This document shows, piece after piece, positions 49,901 through 61,800 of a stretch of DNA of 64,000 bases (its first letter is position 1; every line of letters begins with the position of its first letter). The position numbers and the translations under genes are program-made. The notes beneath the pieces were generated by a model. That model was not told where the DNA came from. It did no database searches and saw only the letters and a list, made by a program, of their open reading frames with translations. Source of the DNA: Cruorifilaria tuberocauda (taxonomy: Eukaryota; Nematoda; Chromadorea; Rhabditida; Onchocercidae); the NCBI GenBank assembly GCA_013365365.1, contig JABVXU010000036.1:62001-126000 (forward strand), written 5' to 3'.

Positions 49901-52900
49901 CAAGTTCGCTGAACATGTAAAATAAATGGATAGTGGTGATAAATTCAATAACAGCATCGCCCAAAAATTCGAGTCGTTCATTATGATTCAATGGCGATTG
50001 TTCCGCTTTTTTTGAACCCAATTTCGACATGATCTCCATTAAAGTATGAAATCCTAAATTAAAGAGAAACCAACTCAAACTTGACGTAATGCAACATAAT
50101 TTCGATTCATAGGTTATTAATATGATAAAAAATACTTCATCCTTCTTGTTATATTAAAGGAATTTTTAACGATTTCAAGACTAAAAGTACCTCGCTTTTT
50201 AGCACTTAACTGCTGCTGCACCAAACGATCATGTATTCGCTGCTTTGAAGAACGCACACCACAATTGTTAAGAGTATTACGTGCATGATCACTATTAGTA
50301 CCATAATTAGTACGATATGATGGATGAGTCAATGCTAGCTCCAAAAGTGAACGGTTCTGCAAACGTGTAAATTAAATTAACTCAAACGTTTTTTTACTTT
50401 ATTGGCATTAAAGTGACTATTATATTAAAGAGAACGAATAGTATGACTAGGATCATTATTGTTCGAGTAAATGAAAAAAGACGAAAAACCTTGAAAACAT
50501 AGCAGATCCGTTCTTGCTCGTATACTTGTAGTGACCATTGAAAACGCACATGTGCACATGCAAGAATTAGGAGCAAACCATGCTGAAAATATTAAATGCT
50601 GAAACATTTTAACATATACTGACTTAGGTGATAGTAAATATATGTAAACATACCTGCACAATATCAGGAAATAATCCTGTGCTATAAAAGTCACGAGATG
50701 ATATTGACATAACAAAATCACGCTTCAACTGACTGAAAATAAAAAAAAATGAAGTAAAGTAAAGCTTCTAAAGTGTATGACTGCTACGTAAGAGACACAA
50801 ATCATATAACTAAGAAAGTAAAAAAAATTGTTCTTAATCTCAGTTTTGATTTGTTTGGATTAATTCTGCACGAACTGGTAGCAAACTATGTTTTCAAAAA
50901 TCTAAAATAATTTAAACAACCGTAATTAGAAATATTCAAAACAGGAAAGAGAAGTAGAAGAGCAAACTACCTGTCATTACGTAATGCTTTTAATTGTGAA
51001 GCTTTCTGAGCAAGTTTTCCTCTCTCCTCCGCACTTACACGTGGCTTCATTGCAAGAATTTTGCGCATACGTAAATATTCCTTCGACATTTTTTGATACC
51101 TGAAATGAAAGGGCCCATAAAAATTGTGTGAGACTTCTATTTAAAAAGATTCAGATTTAACCGGATTAATACCGATGATCACTTACTCTGTATTTGAATT
51201 GTAGGTATGAGAAGAAGGTCTCACACCAAAATGAGTAATCAATGGGAAGAGATTATCCGAATTGTTAGGCAAAAAATCCGGTTTATCAATAAGATCTACT
51301 CGAATTGTTGATGGTCTCTGAAAAAAGCTAATTTGAACATACAGTGATCCCAAGGGAAACTATAAATTTCATGTTTTGCCTGATAGAGAAATAAGATGTG
51401 TTTACATACACTATTTCCGCATTAGATCAAAATACTACACGATATTCTATTTAATAAGTATCCTATAAATGTTAAGGGCAACCGATTTACCTTATTTGCA
51501 TTCATAACCAAAGAACCACGCACGTTTTCAGCAAAATCGCGAAAAGCATCAGCATCCCGTTTAAGAACCTGAGCTTCTGATTCTGTTACGAGACGATGAT
51601 GGCTTTCAATTAGATAAGATATTACAACAGACATTGGCAATATCTCTTTTCCGCCGCCTGAAAAAATCTGTCATTCTGTCAAAGTTATTATTGCAAAAAT
51701 TCACAGCAAATTTCAAATTATTGAGCTTTTAATAAATATCGATAAAACTAAAAGAATAACAAGAACGGAAAAAGCAATGACCTGGAAGGTTGTAAACGAA
51801 TCTCGGCATACAATGGTAGTAAGGACAACCATCAGTATTATCAAGGGGATATTTTTTCAGGTCATACATTTCCATAATGTCGGTAAATAAATAATGATGG
51901 AATAACTCCAAATCTTCTATTGTAAAATTCTGTAAAATCTTCAAAAAATAAGAGATTCGCCAAAAGAAGTCTGAATCTCTTTAACATCGCTGATGTTTCA
52001 TTTCAAACAAAAATATAATTTTAAAATTAGTCAGAATTTTCACTAAAAAAAGAACCGAAATCATTGAAAAAAATCGAAAAATACTTAGATAGAGAGAATC
52101 AAATATAAAATATATAAACGCAAATAACTGTTGGAATATTTTCCTCCATAAATTTGATATTATATTCATTTGTCCATTTTGACAACGGTGTTTGAGGAAA
52201 ATTCGATGGAAGTGATTTATGAAAAAATACAGAAAAGCCTTCCAGCTCATAGGTCCTATCACGATAATTGATTTTTGTTGAACGACGTACAACGGTATTT
52301 GGATTGGGTTCGGTATAAAGTATATAATGCCATAAACGATGCGAATTGCTAAAAAACAAATGACTTTCAACTGCTATTACGTATTTCATCAGTATGAAAT
52401 TCAACGCCACTCTATTAATAGTAAAATTCCCTCTACATTCGAAAAACTCATTACAAACGAAATAGCCCTAAATCTGAATACTAACCTTGAGCGTAGATCG
52501 CACTTTTCGATGACAGTTTCTCCAGCATATTTATTATGGCGTAAACCAGATTTCTTAGCTGCCCACGAACAGCGACATTCTGGCCCATCATTCATCTGAC
52601 CAGGTTCGTTAAAGCAAACATCACTGTGTAAAATAGCTGGATGATTACGTTTCCGAAAGACCTGTAACAACGCAGGTTCCTTTCAAGTAACAAATATTCC
52701 TTATGTTTGGGGAAATTTATGAAAGCTACAAACAAAAATCTCTCAAACTAACCTCTCGCTTGGCAATAGTGCTGTGTTTTTTGGATTCACTCATCTTGAC
52801 ACGAGTAACTTTGGCTTTATTATCAATCTGTTGTTCGTCGACAGAAGCATTACCGCTTCTCTCGTCACTGTCATCGATGCAGTCATCAGAATCACAACTT

Positions 52901-55339
52901 TCTGATTCAGTTTCAGTATCCGAATGATGACCGCCTAAAAATGAAATAACATTCGTTTCATATTCTTCGCTCTGAAAAATTTTCAAAAAATATCCTCGTC
53001 CAATGAACTCACAATAACTCAAAATCACTTTTTTAATGATTTTTATAAAAAATTAGAACAATATAACAAATGCATCTTACATTTACAGTTATCATGAAAT
53101 GCAAGAATATCAGGAGGGTCGCATTTTGGTTGGTTTCCTTTTTCCTTCGCGATTTTTTCTACAATCTCTCTTTTGAATCTTTCATGCAGCCTTTTCAATT
53201 CTTCGGTTGCACAACTATCACCAAGATCGTTCTATACATAAAATATTAGAAGTAATCCGCTCAAAATAGCTTATAAAAACAATTCTTATAATGAAAAAAG
53301 TATGCTTTTTAACGCAACTTGAATATGATGCGAAACAAATGACATACAATGCAATAAAATTTTTCGTCAGGAATGCTCTGCGAATTGAACCCACTCATTG
53401 CGACAGTCTGTTCAACCTGGTCAACTTCATCATCAGTATCGCTTAATATTGTGTCAACAAAATCCTCTTTTGTCAACTTTTGCCATCGAGGAATGTCTTT
53501 ATCTGAACATCTTTGAAGCAGATAAATAATTAAGTAAATATCAGAAACACTTTCACTATTTCTGGCACTCAATATTTATTTTTCATTTATTTCGTTTCAT
53601 TATGTCATGATTATTTCCATTTGTTATGTTTGCCGAAATTCCTAACTTTTGCACATCAATTGATTCACTGAAATACTATCATTCACACTCCCTTAATTCC
53701 TTTAAATTTTTCTCAGTCAAAAATTAATAAATGATGAAAATTACTCTGTTCCGGCTCACTTTCACCACTGCTAGATTGCTCACGCTTTCGTTTTCTATGT
53801 CGTCTATTTGTAGCGTTCCAGTTTTTGCCCTTCTGTTCACCATGCTTTTCCTCATTACCAACATGGCTAAAAATAAAATAACTTTTTGAGATAAAATTTT
53901 GGAGTTTTTTTCTAAAAATAAATGACAAGAGAGAATTTCCATTTAATTAATAGAGGTCTAATGATGCTTACCTGAAATTACCATCTCTGACATTTACCGG
54001 TTCCACGCTGGATATCCCAAAATCCGACACTGACGTGTGAATAGCAATATCAGATGCTCCAATTTCATGTACACTCAAATTCTAAAAAATCAAAAAAAGC
54101 TAAGCAGGTTTTTGGATAAAAATTCCATAAGTATAGCATTGAAAGAGAATGCACAAACATTCTCAAAAAGTTTTATGAGCACCGGAACAACTAAAAATAA
54201 CCTGCTTTGATGTAGCACGAGAGACATCCCTCAGACTGGGCAATGACCGGATGCTCTTATTTCCCGGTGACCTTAGAAACTGAGACCTTTCAACTGTTGG
54301 TGTTGATGACCACTTATGCCTTTCTAAACAACTTCGTACTCATAATACTATTTTCAGTAAGTTGTTAATACGAGAATACATTAAAAAAATTGAAGTATCT
54401 TACTTAGTCTTACAAATCCACTACTAACCCATATCAGAAAAAAGAGGTCTTGGACAACCAATTGCATTTCGACGTGTTCGACAGTGAACATCCGATATCT
54501 AAACATATTTTCATAGAATTACACAGACTGAACTTTTTATTCCATAAATATCAAGGGAAATTTCGGTAAAAATGTACCTGTTCTGCGGAATTAGTTAACG
54601 AAAGCAATGGCCTCAATGCAAATAGATTAGATGGTGTGGTGTGTGAAACAATTAAGGGGGGAACAGCTGATTGCCCGCATGCAGTAGGTAGCATATTAAC
54701 TATGCCTGAAATAAAATTTCAACAATTTCAAAGGCATTATATCTTCATAAATTTTAAGTTTTGTTCCATCATGGCTATCTCAAACTAACCAGCAACTGGA
54801 CTTAAAGGATTTTCCCACTATATTTTCTTAGTAACCAACAACTCATGAAATATTTTAACATCTTGATATATATGAGTACTGAAATGTGAAATTGAATTCG
54901 ATGTCGAATTAAAGTAATTGCTACCAATATATAGAGAAAACAAAACTTCGTAATAGAACAGATTATAGAAAAGAAAGTGTGGATCTGTTACTCTGAAACA
55001 ATAGTACACAAAGAAACAAAGAAATTGCAATTCAATTATTCTGATAAATCCTGAAATGCATTCCGCAGATGATTCCATCATTGAAACTTCAATTTACCCA
55101 AAAGAAGGAACTATTTGCATTTGAAACACCAATTCTCGTCAACTCTATTTTCATCAACCGCAAATTCCCACGGACTGCTGACATTTTCAAATTCCTTCAA
55201 AATCTTATTTAGAATCATAATAAATACTACCCAATGAATTGCTGCAACCAAATCTCGGCAATTCCGGAGTAAGAATAGGTCGAATTCCTGGCTGAGGTAA
55301 ATTGATCCGGGGTAAACTTGAACCATGATTTGGAAACAT
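46936..55339 (-). CDS. drsh-1: Drosha, class II RNase III of the microprocessor
   Basis: Exons: 55339-55231, 54705-54578, 54498-54429, 54323-54202, 54081-53972, 53866-53745, (53667-53655), 53510-53348, 53231-53087, 52934-52753, 52661-52486, 52348-52129, 51929-51782, 51657-51491, 51317-51187, 51099-50971, 50732-50654, 50582-50490, 50356-50191, 50053-49833, 49734-49592, 49503-49425, 49259-49102, 49023-48888, 48577-48460, 48227-48145, 47976-47810, 47448-47284, 47101-46936; about 1302 residues. It crops primary microRNAs with Pasha/DGCR8 in the nucleus. Seen: Pro-rich then Arg/Ser-rich N-terminus, acidic stretch, central domain ([14 protein letters not shown]), RNase IIIa near residue 847 ([16 protein letters not shown]), RNase IIIb near 1027 ([15 protein letters not shown]), dsRBD about 1141-1215. 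Catalytic Glu/Asp are present in both RNase domains. The 13-nt microexon is inferred only to repair phase. The terminal exon adds about 54 residues beyond the dsRBD. Confidence 0.97.
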
Positions 55340-55851
55340 CTTTGTTTTTTGACGTATTAAGCATCAGATATTACAAATCTGAACCTTCAACAAAAAACTT
55401 CCTCCTAAGTCAACAAAATTATTAACATTCATTTATTTGTCAAGAAACTCTTATCAATACTTATTATAGCAAAAGTGCTTATCTCTCCCATCGTGATCAA
55501 TAATATATATTCGAAGAATACGGCTCGTGATATTCGAACATAGATAAAGCGGACAAGGAATTTTATGAGCGGTGGCATACTTTCAAGCAAAGTCAATTCG
55601 AATAATTTATTCAAATTCAATGTATAAGAACTTGACCAACTCGAAAGTTTAAATTCGATCGGATAAGAAACTCAAAAATGCATTTTCAATAAACACTGAA
55701 AAATCAGCATATAACGAGAGAAGTTAAAAACAACCACAAAAAATAACATTCCCGTGGACAAACAAAAAGCAAAACGAATTGAGCACTGAAGTCATACGAT
55801 CGAAAGATTGATTTCATGTAAAAAAACAAAGCATTGCAAAAGGATATAGTT
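55340..55851. other. Spacer between rad-50 and drsh-1
   Basis: 512 nt, AT-rich. The minus-strand open frame 55620-55429 has no homology signal that I can see and no splice context. The Drosha ATG follows ACAAAG, not a strong TTTCAG acceptor. Confidence 0.4.
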
Positions 55852-58800
55852 TCATCCTTCACGCATAGTTGCATCTTCTAGATTCCGATGGCGTTTCACT
55901 CGTGATAAACCTATAGATTAAAAGAAATAATAAATTAAACTTCCCACTTTAACATTACGAAAAAAACAACATATATAATAAAGAAGCAAAAAAGGAGCGG
56001 AACAGTCCTGAATCAGAATATTATCCAATATTTCGGTATTTTATTCAGAAATAAAATATGAAAGCATCACCTTTGCGAACTTGTTTCCATCTGATGTCCT
56101 GTTCCATGATCTGTTTTCAAAAATTCACCGATGATATCAAATTTTAGAAACTAACCTACATCATCTTTCGATACTGAATAAACCCATTCTGGTCGACACA
56201 ACTGCCGAAGATGTTCCACGAAACGATTGTCATGAGTTATGACAATAAGTTGGAACATCTTAGCACTGTTTGCACATCGCGCTGAGATAATATCTGCCAA
56301 CATATCACCCAAATTTTCTACCTGAAAACGAAAAAAGTGATGAAGAATTACATAGACTTAAAAAAAATAAAAATTCATCCATTTTGTAAACATAAAGAGT
56401 TAATATACAAATAGAGAGCTACATGAAAAACTAAAAGTCCACATTTCATTTAAATATATTCGAAAAGTTAACACAGAATATGCAATATGGATGCATTAAC
56501 TTTCTCCTCTTAGCTTCTCGATGATACTTACTTTTAATACATCCAGATTTGCAGTCGGTTCATCAAGTGCAATAATTGAACATTTATCACAGAAAACATC
56601 TGACAATGCAATTCTTATCAATATCGATGCAAGCATCTGAATAATTATGATCGGTATTCTTGTTCGTTCCACCTAATTTCCTTTTGCTTTAATGTGTCAT
56701 TAAATAAATGCCACGAAATAAACAAAAAGTCATACCTTTTGACCAGCACTGCACCTTCCTGGCATATCAATTTCAGTACCACCAACATGCATTACTACAC
56801 GATAATTGTATGATTTCTTTTTTTCATTTTCGTCAGCGCTTTCAGATCTTTAAATGAAAAGAAGAGTGTGTACACATTTCATGTAAAATATCATAAAAGT
56901 TTTGAACTAGAATATTCAAATCTGAAGAATTATTTATGTAATTTCCAAATAAATAAAAAAATTAGAAGACAAAATAAAATGAGGCCAACAGATAACAAAA
57001 AACTTTAGGCTTCTTTTACTTGATTTGTATAGTTTCGATATCATTGCCGTGATATACTTGTTCCCACAAGGAACTTAACACTTCGTTGATTTCTTCCATT
57101 TTTTGAGAATGGAATTTTACAACAGACTCGTCAACTGCTCGTATATAATTTGCCAAATCCTATGAATAAATTGAAGGGATTGTTGGTAAATTTCAAATAG
57201 TGCATGATTGCTAAATTGAAATGATGAAAATAACTGCTACCACGTGGAAATAAAGAACCTCTATAAATCTTTTGACAACACATTTTTTCACGACTTCTTT
57301 TTTTAATTCTTCTTTGAACTGCGCATATTCAGACGATGCCAAAGTTTTTTCCATAGTCGATAACCGTTTCTTTTGTTCATTTAGTTCACCGGAAATAAAT
57401 TACTAATTGCAACCACTCAAAAAACCAAAAATAAATTTTAAGTAAACATCAATACATACCGGTCATGATCTAACTATCAACACGTGCATGATCTAGCCTG
57501 CGTCAGCACGGTTTACAAATAATTCAACTACCTATAAATCGATAGTGGTTTTGAAATGGTCGCATTACAAGCACCTCTTTTATTCTCGATTGTTAACTGT
57601 AAATTATTGACTTGATCCGAAAGTAAACTCAATTCTTTCCTCAGTTCCAGAATCGATGTACCATGCCACTCTGTTTCTTCTAAACTGTTGTTTAAATTTT
57701 TGATTCGCTCTCGTAATTCCAACTTCCGAAGTTGATCATCCAGTCGGCGTTTACGTTCTTGCTAGAAAATTAATATTCTATTTAAAAAATTCCATGTATT
57801 TGGTAATTTTAAGCCGAATATTAATCTCAAGCATTAGGATTTTAACACAAAATGCATACTTTTGAATTCAAACACTCAATTTGTTCAGTCAAGTCGCGCA
57901 TTTTTGCATTGCTTACACCAATTTCAACATCTATTTTTGATAGCTCTTTTTCTCCGTCCTTTAAATCATTAGAACTGTCAGCAGTATCTTGAAGTTTCCT
58001 ATCTATCGCCTCTAAAAATTTACAAATTGTAGAAAATATTATGAGACTATGCAAAAAGTAACAAAATATCTAGACTTGGCATTTACAACAACTACCTATT
58101 TCCTTTATAGCATTTTCTGCATCCCGTAATGAACATAACAATTCTGCTTCCTTATTTTTTGTTTCATTTTGTATAATAAGTCGTTCTTTTTTCTTTATCT
58201 GTAATGAAAAAATAGTGAAATATGGATCGGTTTGTTGATATGTGAAATTATTAGACCCTCATAAACAAATATATGAATCTGCAATATGCTTTTTTCAATC
58301 TTTATAACATAGTCTATAACATGTGCAAATTAAATTAGAACAAACAAAAGCTCTAACAACTACCTTTAATTCGACCTCAATAATCGGTTTTTGCGTCTTC
58401 AACTTTTGTAAATCTTGCTTACTTTCTTCCAATTCTTTCTCTTTAATGTTTAGTACTTTTTTTATTGAATCAAGCTGCACTGTTTTTTCACATAAAGAAG
58501 TACGAAGTTCTTTCGATGCATTTAACTAAAATGGTTCATCAGAAATAAATATTTAGAACCTCCATTATTAAAATATTTAATAATGATTTTCATATCAATT
58601 CGCAGAACAGAAAAGCATACATTATCACCATTTGAAAGTGACATTTAGCCAAAAAAAACATAAGACTGAAAATTTACTCTCTCAACAAGTTTGCTCCTTT
58701 CAGAAGCTGTTACTTGAATCATGTCGAGCTTATTGATCAATTTTGTAAATTTTTCCTGGAAATTGAAAGTTGAAATTATTAAAAAGAGAAAGCTGTACAA

Positions 58801-61800
58801 AAATGATTCTAATAAAATTATTAAAAATAATGTACTAGCGCTGAAAGAGATCTTTTAATCACCTCGTTTTCTCTTATTTCCATTCGCATATCATTCAATG
58901 ATTTTTCCGTAAATTCCGCAGCACCAAATTCTGATTTTAACAATTTTATACAATGTTCCGCATCTGATAATGACTTCCAAATGTTATCCATCAAAGAAGT
59001 ATCGACCTGAAAAAAACTGTTATATTGAGATGGTGTCCATTTCCAATCATATATAATGGATTCTAGTCGTACAACGGAAAAAAATCAGATGGGAAACAGC
59101 AATACCTGAACATCGCGAATCACATTCAGCCTTTCTAAGATGATATCTTTCTCAGATTTCGACTTCGCTAATTCTACTTCTGCATCATGCAATTTTTTCT
59201 AAATACGATATTTATAAAAGAAGTAAAAATGAACGTGAAAAATAAAAACATACTTGTTCAAAATTCTCACAAAATTAAAATTTATACAATAATATACTTC
59301 TGCTTTTTTCAAATTTTTTTGCAATCCTTCTTTTTCGCTATTTGATTGTATCAACATGTCAACATAAGGCATAACTTCCATAAGCTCATTCTGCATAGTT
59401 TCGTAATCCTGCACTTTACGAATCAATTTCTCAGCATCCTTAGTGAGATCATTCTTTTTCTGCTTAATCTGAAATTTAGAATTATATATTAAAAAAACTT
59501 TTGCGAAGAAAAAGTTATAGCCGTAAAATTTCAAACTTTCTACCTGTATAAATTCTTGTTTACTTCTTAATCCTAAAAAACTAGTGCTTTTTTGGCAAAA
59601 CCTTTTCTTTAAGAATGTTGGAATCCTCTGTACTACTGCACGATCGTTCACAAAGCGGACAATACTTTCTCACGCTAACTTCTTCTTCCCACTGTTCACA
59701 TAGGAACGTACAGCCATCAATACGCCCTAACTCTTGTTGTGATTTCCTAAGAAGTGTTCTGATTTCTTCCAAACGGGTTTCTACTTCATTTTCATGTGTA
59801 ACTACCTGCAAAATCTACGTGTAACAACACGAATTGAACCAACTATTCATTGAAATTTTTAATTAAATTCATAAAAAAATCATCAAAATAGAAGGATAAA
59901 TCGGTCCATGGTGCGTGTCAGTTTTCACGAAAAGGAAATATTAAAAAAGCGAAATCGATGAAGCCAATCAAAAAAAAGCATGTGAAATTTGCTTAAGAAA
60001 TTAACCTTTGTTATTTTCCGTCTGTATGATGCAATCTTATCAACCAATTGGTCTATTTCCCGACTAATCTGTGCTACAGCAAACTGAGCTCGGGACATCT
60101 CTTTCTCACGAATTTTAAATTCATCTTGAGCTGTCGACAAACTCTGCTCTGCTTTTCGAGCACAAGTGATGAGCCGTTCGCTAAAAATAAAATTTCAAAG
60201 ATCCATACAATGTTGGAATATATATATGAAATAAATCATTAAATTTCCGGAAAAGATTATCCGGTAGTAATAGAGCAGCCAAAGCTGAATTAGCACGTAT
60301 CTTGAATGCATAATAAGTATGCAAACTCTATATGTTGCTAAACGAACACTGACAAATACGAGTCTTTCCACTCTTGTTCACAATCAAAATTTTTATAAAC
60401 GAATTTAAAGTTCGCACTTAAAGGGCTAAAAACTGACCTCAGAGGGAATTCAGGTTCCTTGGTACCAAATATGTTCAGGAAGGCAATTTGATGCTTATTC
60501 TTCAGTGTGCAAAGTTCTTTTTCGAATTTCACCAATTCGTCATTTTTTTGTTTTATTTTATTCCCGATTTCTTCAGCATTTTGTTTTATACAGCATTCTT
60601 TCTTGAGCAATTCTATCTCAAAAAAAAGCTTTTGTATTTAAATCCAACATGCTCGAAGTTTAAATATAATAAAAATAAGGTTAACTAAATCAGAGCAATT
60701 TGAACAATTAGAACCTATGAACGAGCCTTACTGGAAATCAAACTTTAATAGACATGACAAAGTAAAATAATAAACGTTAATAACTTACTTTGCTTTTAAT
60801 TCCATCTCTTTCATTTTTTAAATCTTCAACATTAATTTCCAGTTCCTCATTATCCTGCATTAGCTCTAGTTCTTTTTCTTGTTCTAAGATTTCGTGTTGT
60901 AAACGATCAAGCCTGAATAGTTTTTCATTCTCGTTCCAAAATGTCGTTAATGGTAATGACAACTGATAGATAATATTTCCAGATATGAATAACCTTGGTA
61001 TTTTACGACAAGATAAAAGTTGTGAATGATAAAATTCTTTTTTCATTTATGAAAGAAGTAGAGTACTTGACAAACTAATCAACATTAGCCATAAACATAT
61101 AATTATTTACTTCTCGGATGAATTAGCAGCTTCTATTAAACTACACTTTACTGCGGCAATATCTTCTTCCAGTCGTTTACTCTCTTCATGCCTCAATTCC
61201 ATTTTTGCTGTAATTTGGGCTAAAATTTCCGAAATGCTGTCAATTTCTTTCTGACAATTCGTCTGCTTTTCTTCCATTTCATTCTGCAATAAAATTATTT
61301 GAAGCAAAATTGATGCATATAATATGACAAAAACATATGCGAAAATATCAACTTTTTATATATAAATGCTGTTAGATGAAAAAATTTACCGTAAAATTAT
61401 TAATATTTTTCTTCCGTTTTTCAATCAGGTAATGCAACTGCTTTAGAGTTCCCATTTGTTCATCTGAAGACAAAATAATTTTCTCTTATAACATTGTAGA
61501 AAAAAGCTGAAGGATAAAGTAGGAACCAACCGCTGACCACAAATTCTTACTTAAATTGAATCGCAAGCAATACGCTTTCACACACTGCTCCCTTTCCACA
61601 ATCATTTTATCACGCATCTGCAATAGAAATGGAGAATCAAAACGCAATTTCTGCAACAATATAATAATTCCATGTTTTTTGACCAGCCACATAAGAAACT
61701 TTTATGCGCAAATTTTATTCAGATATTATTTTAAAAAAAAGCACCATTTGAATACTTTTCAGCTGCACAATTACTTGGTCAATCTCTTTTTTCTTTGTTA

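Noticed and set aside
59500..59570. Possible extra rad-50 exon after the zinc hook (GGATTAAGAAG...)
   Set aside because: It needs phase 1 entry, whereas the hook exon ends in phase 0 and joins cleanly to the exon at 59468.
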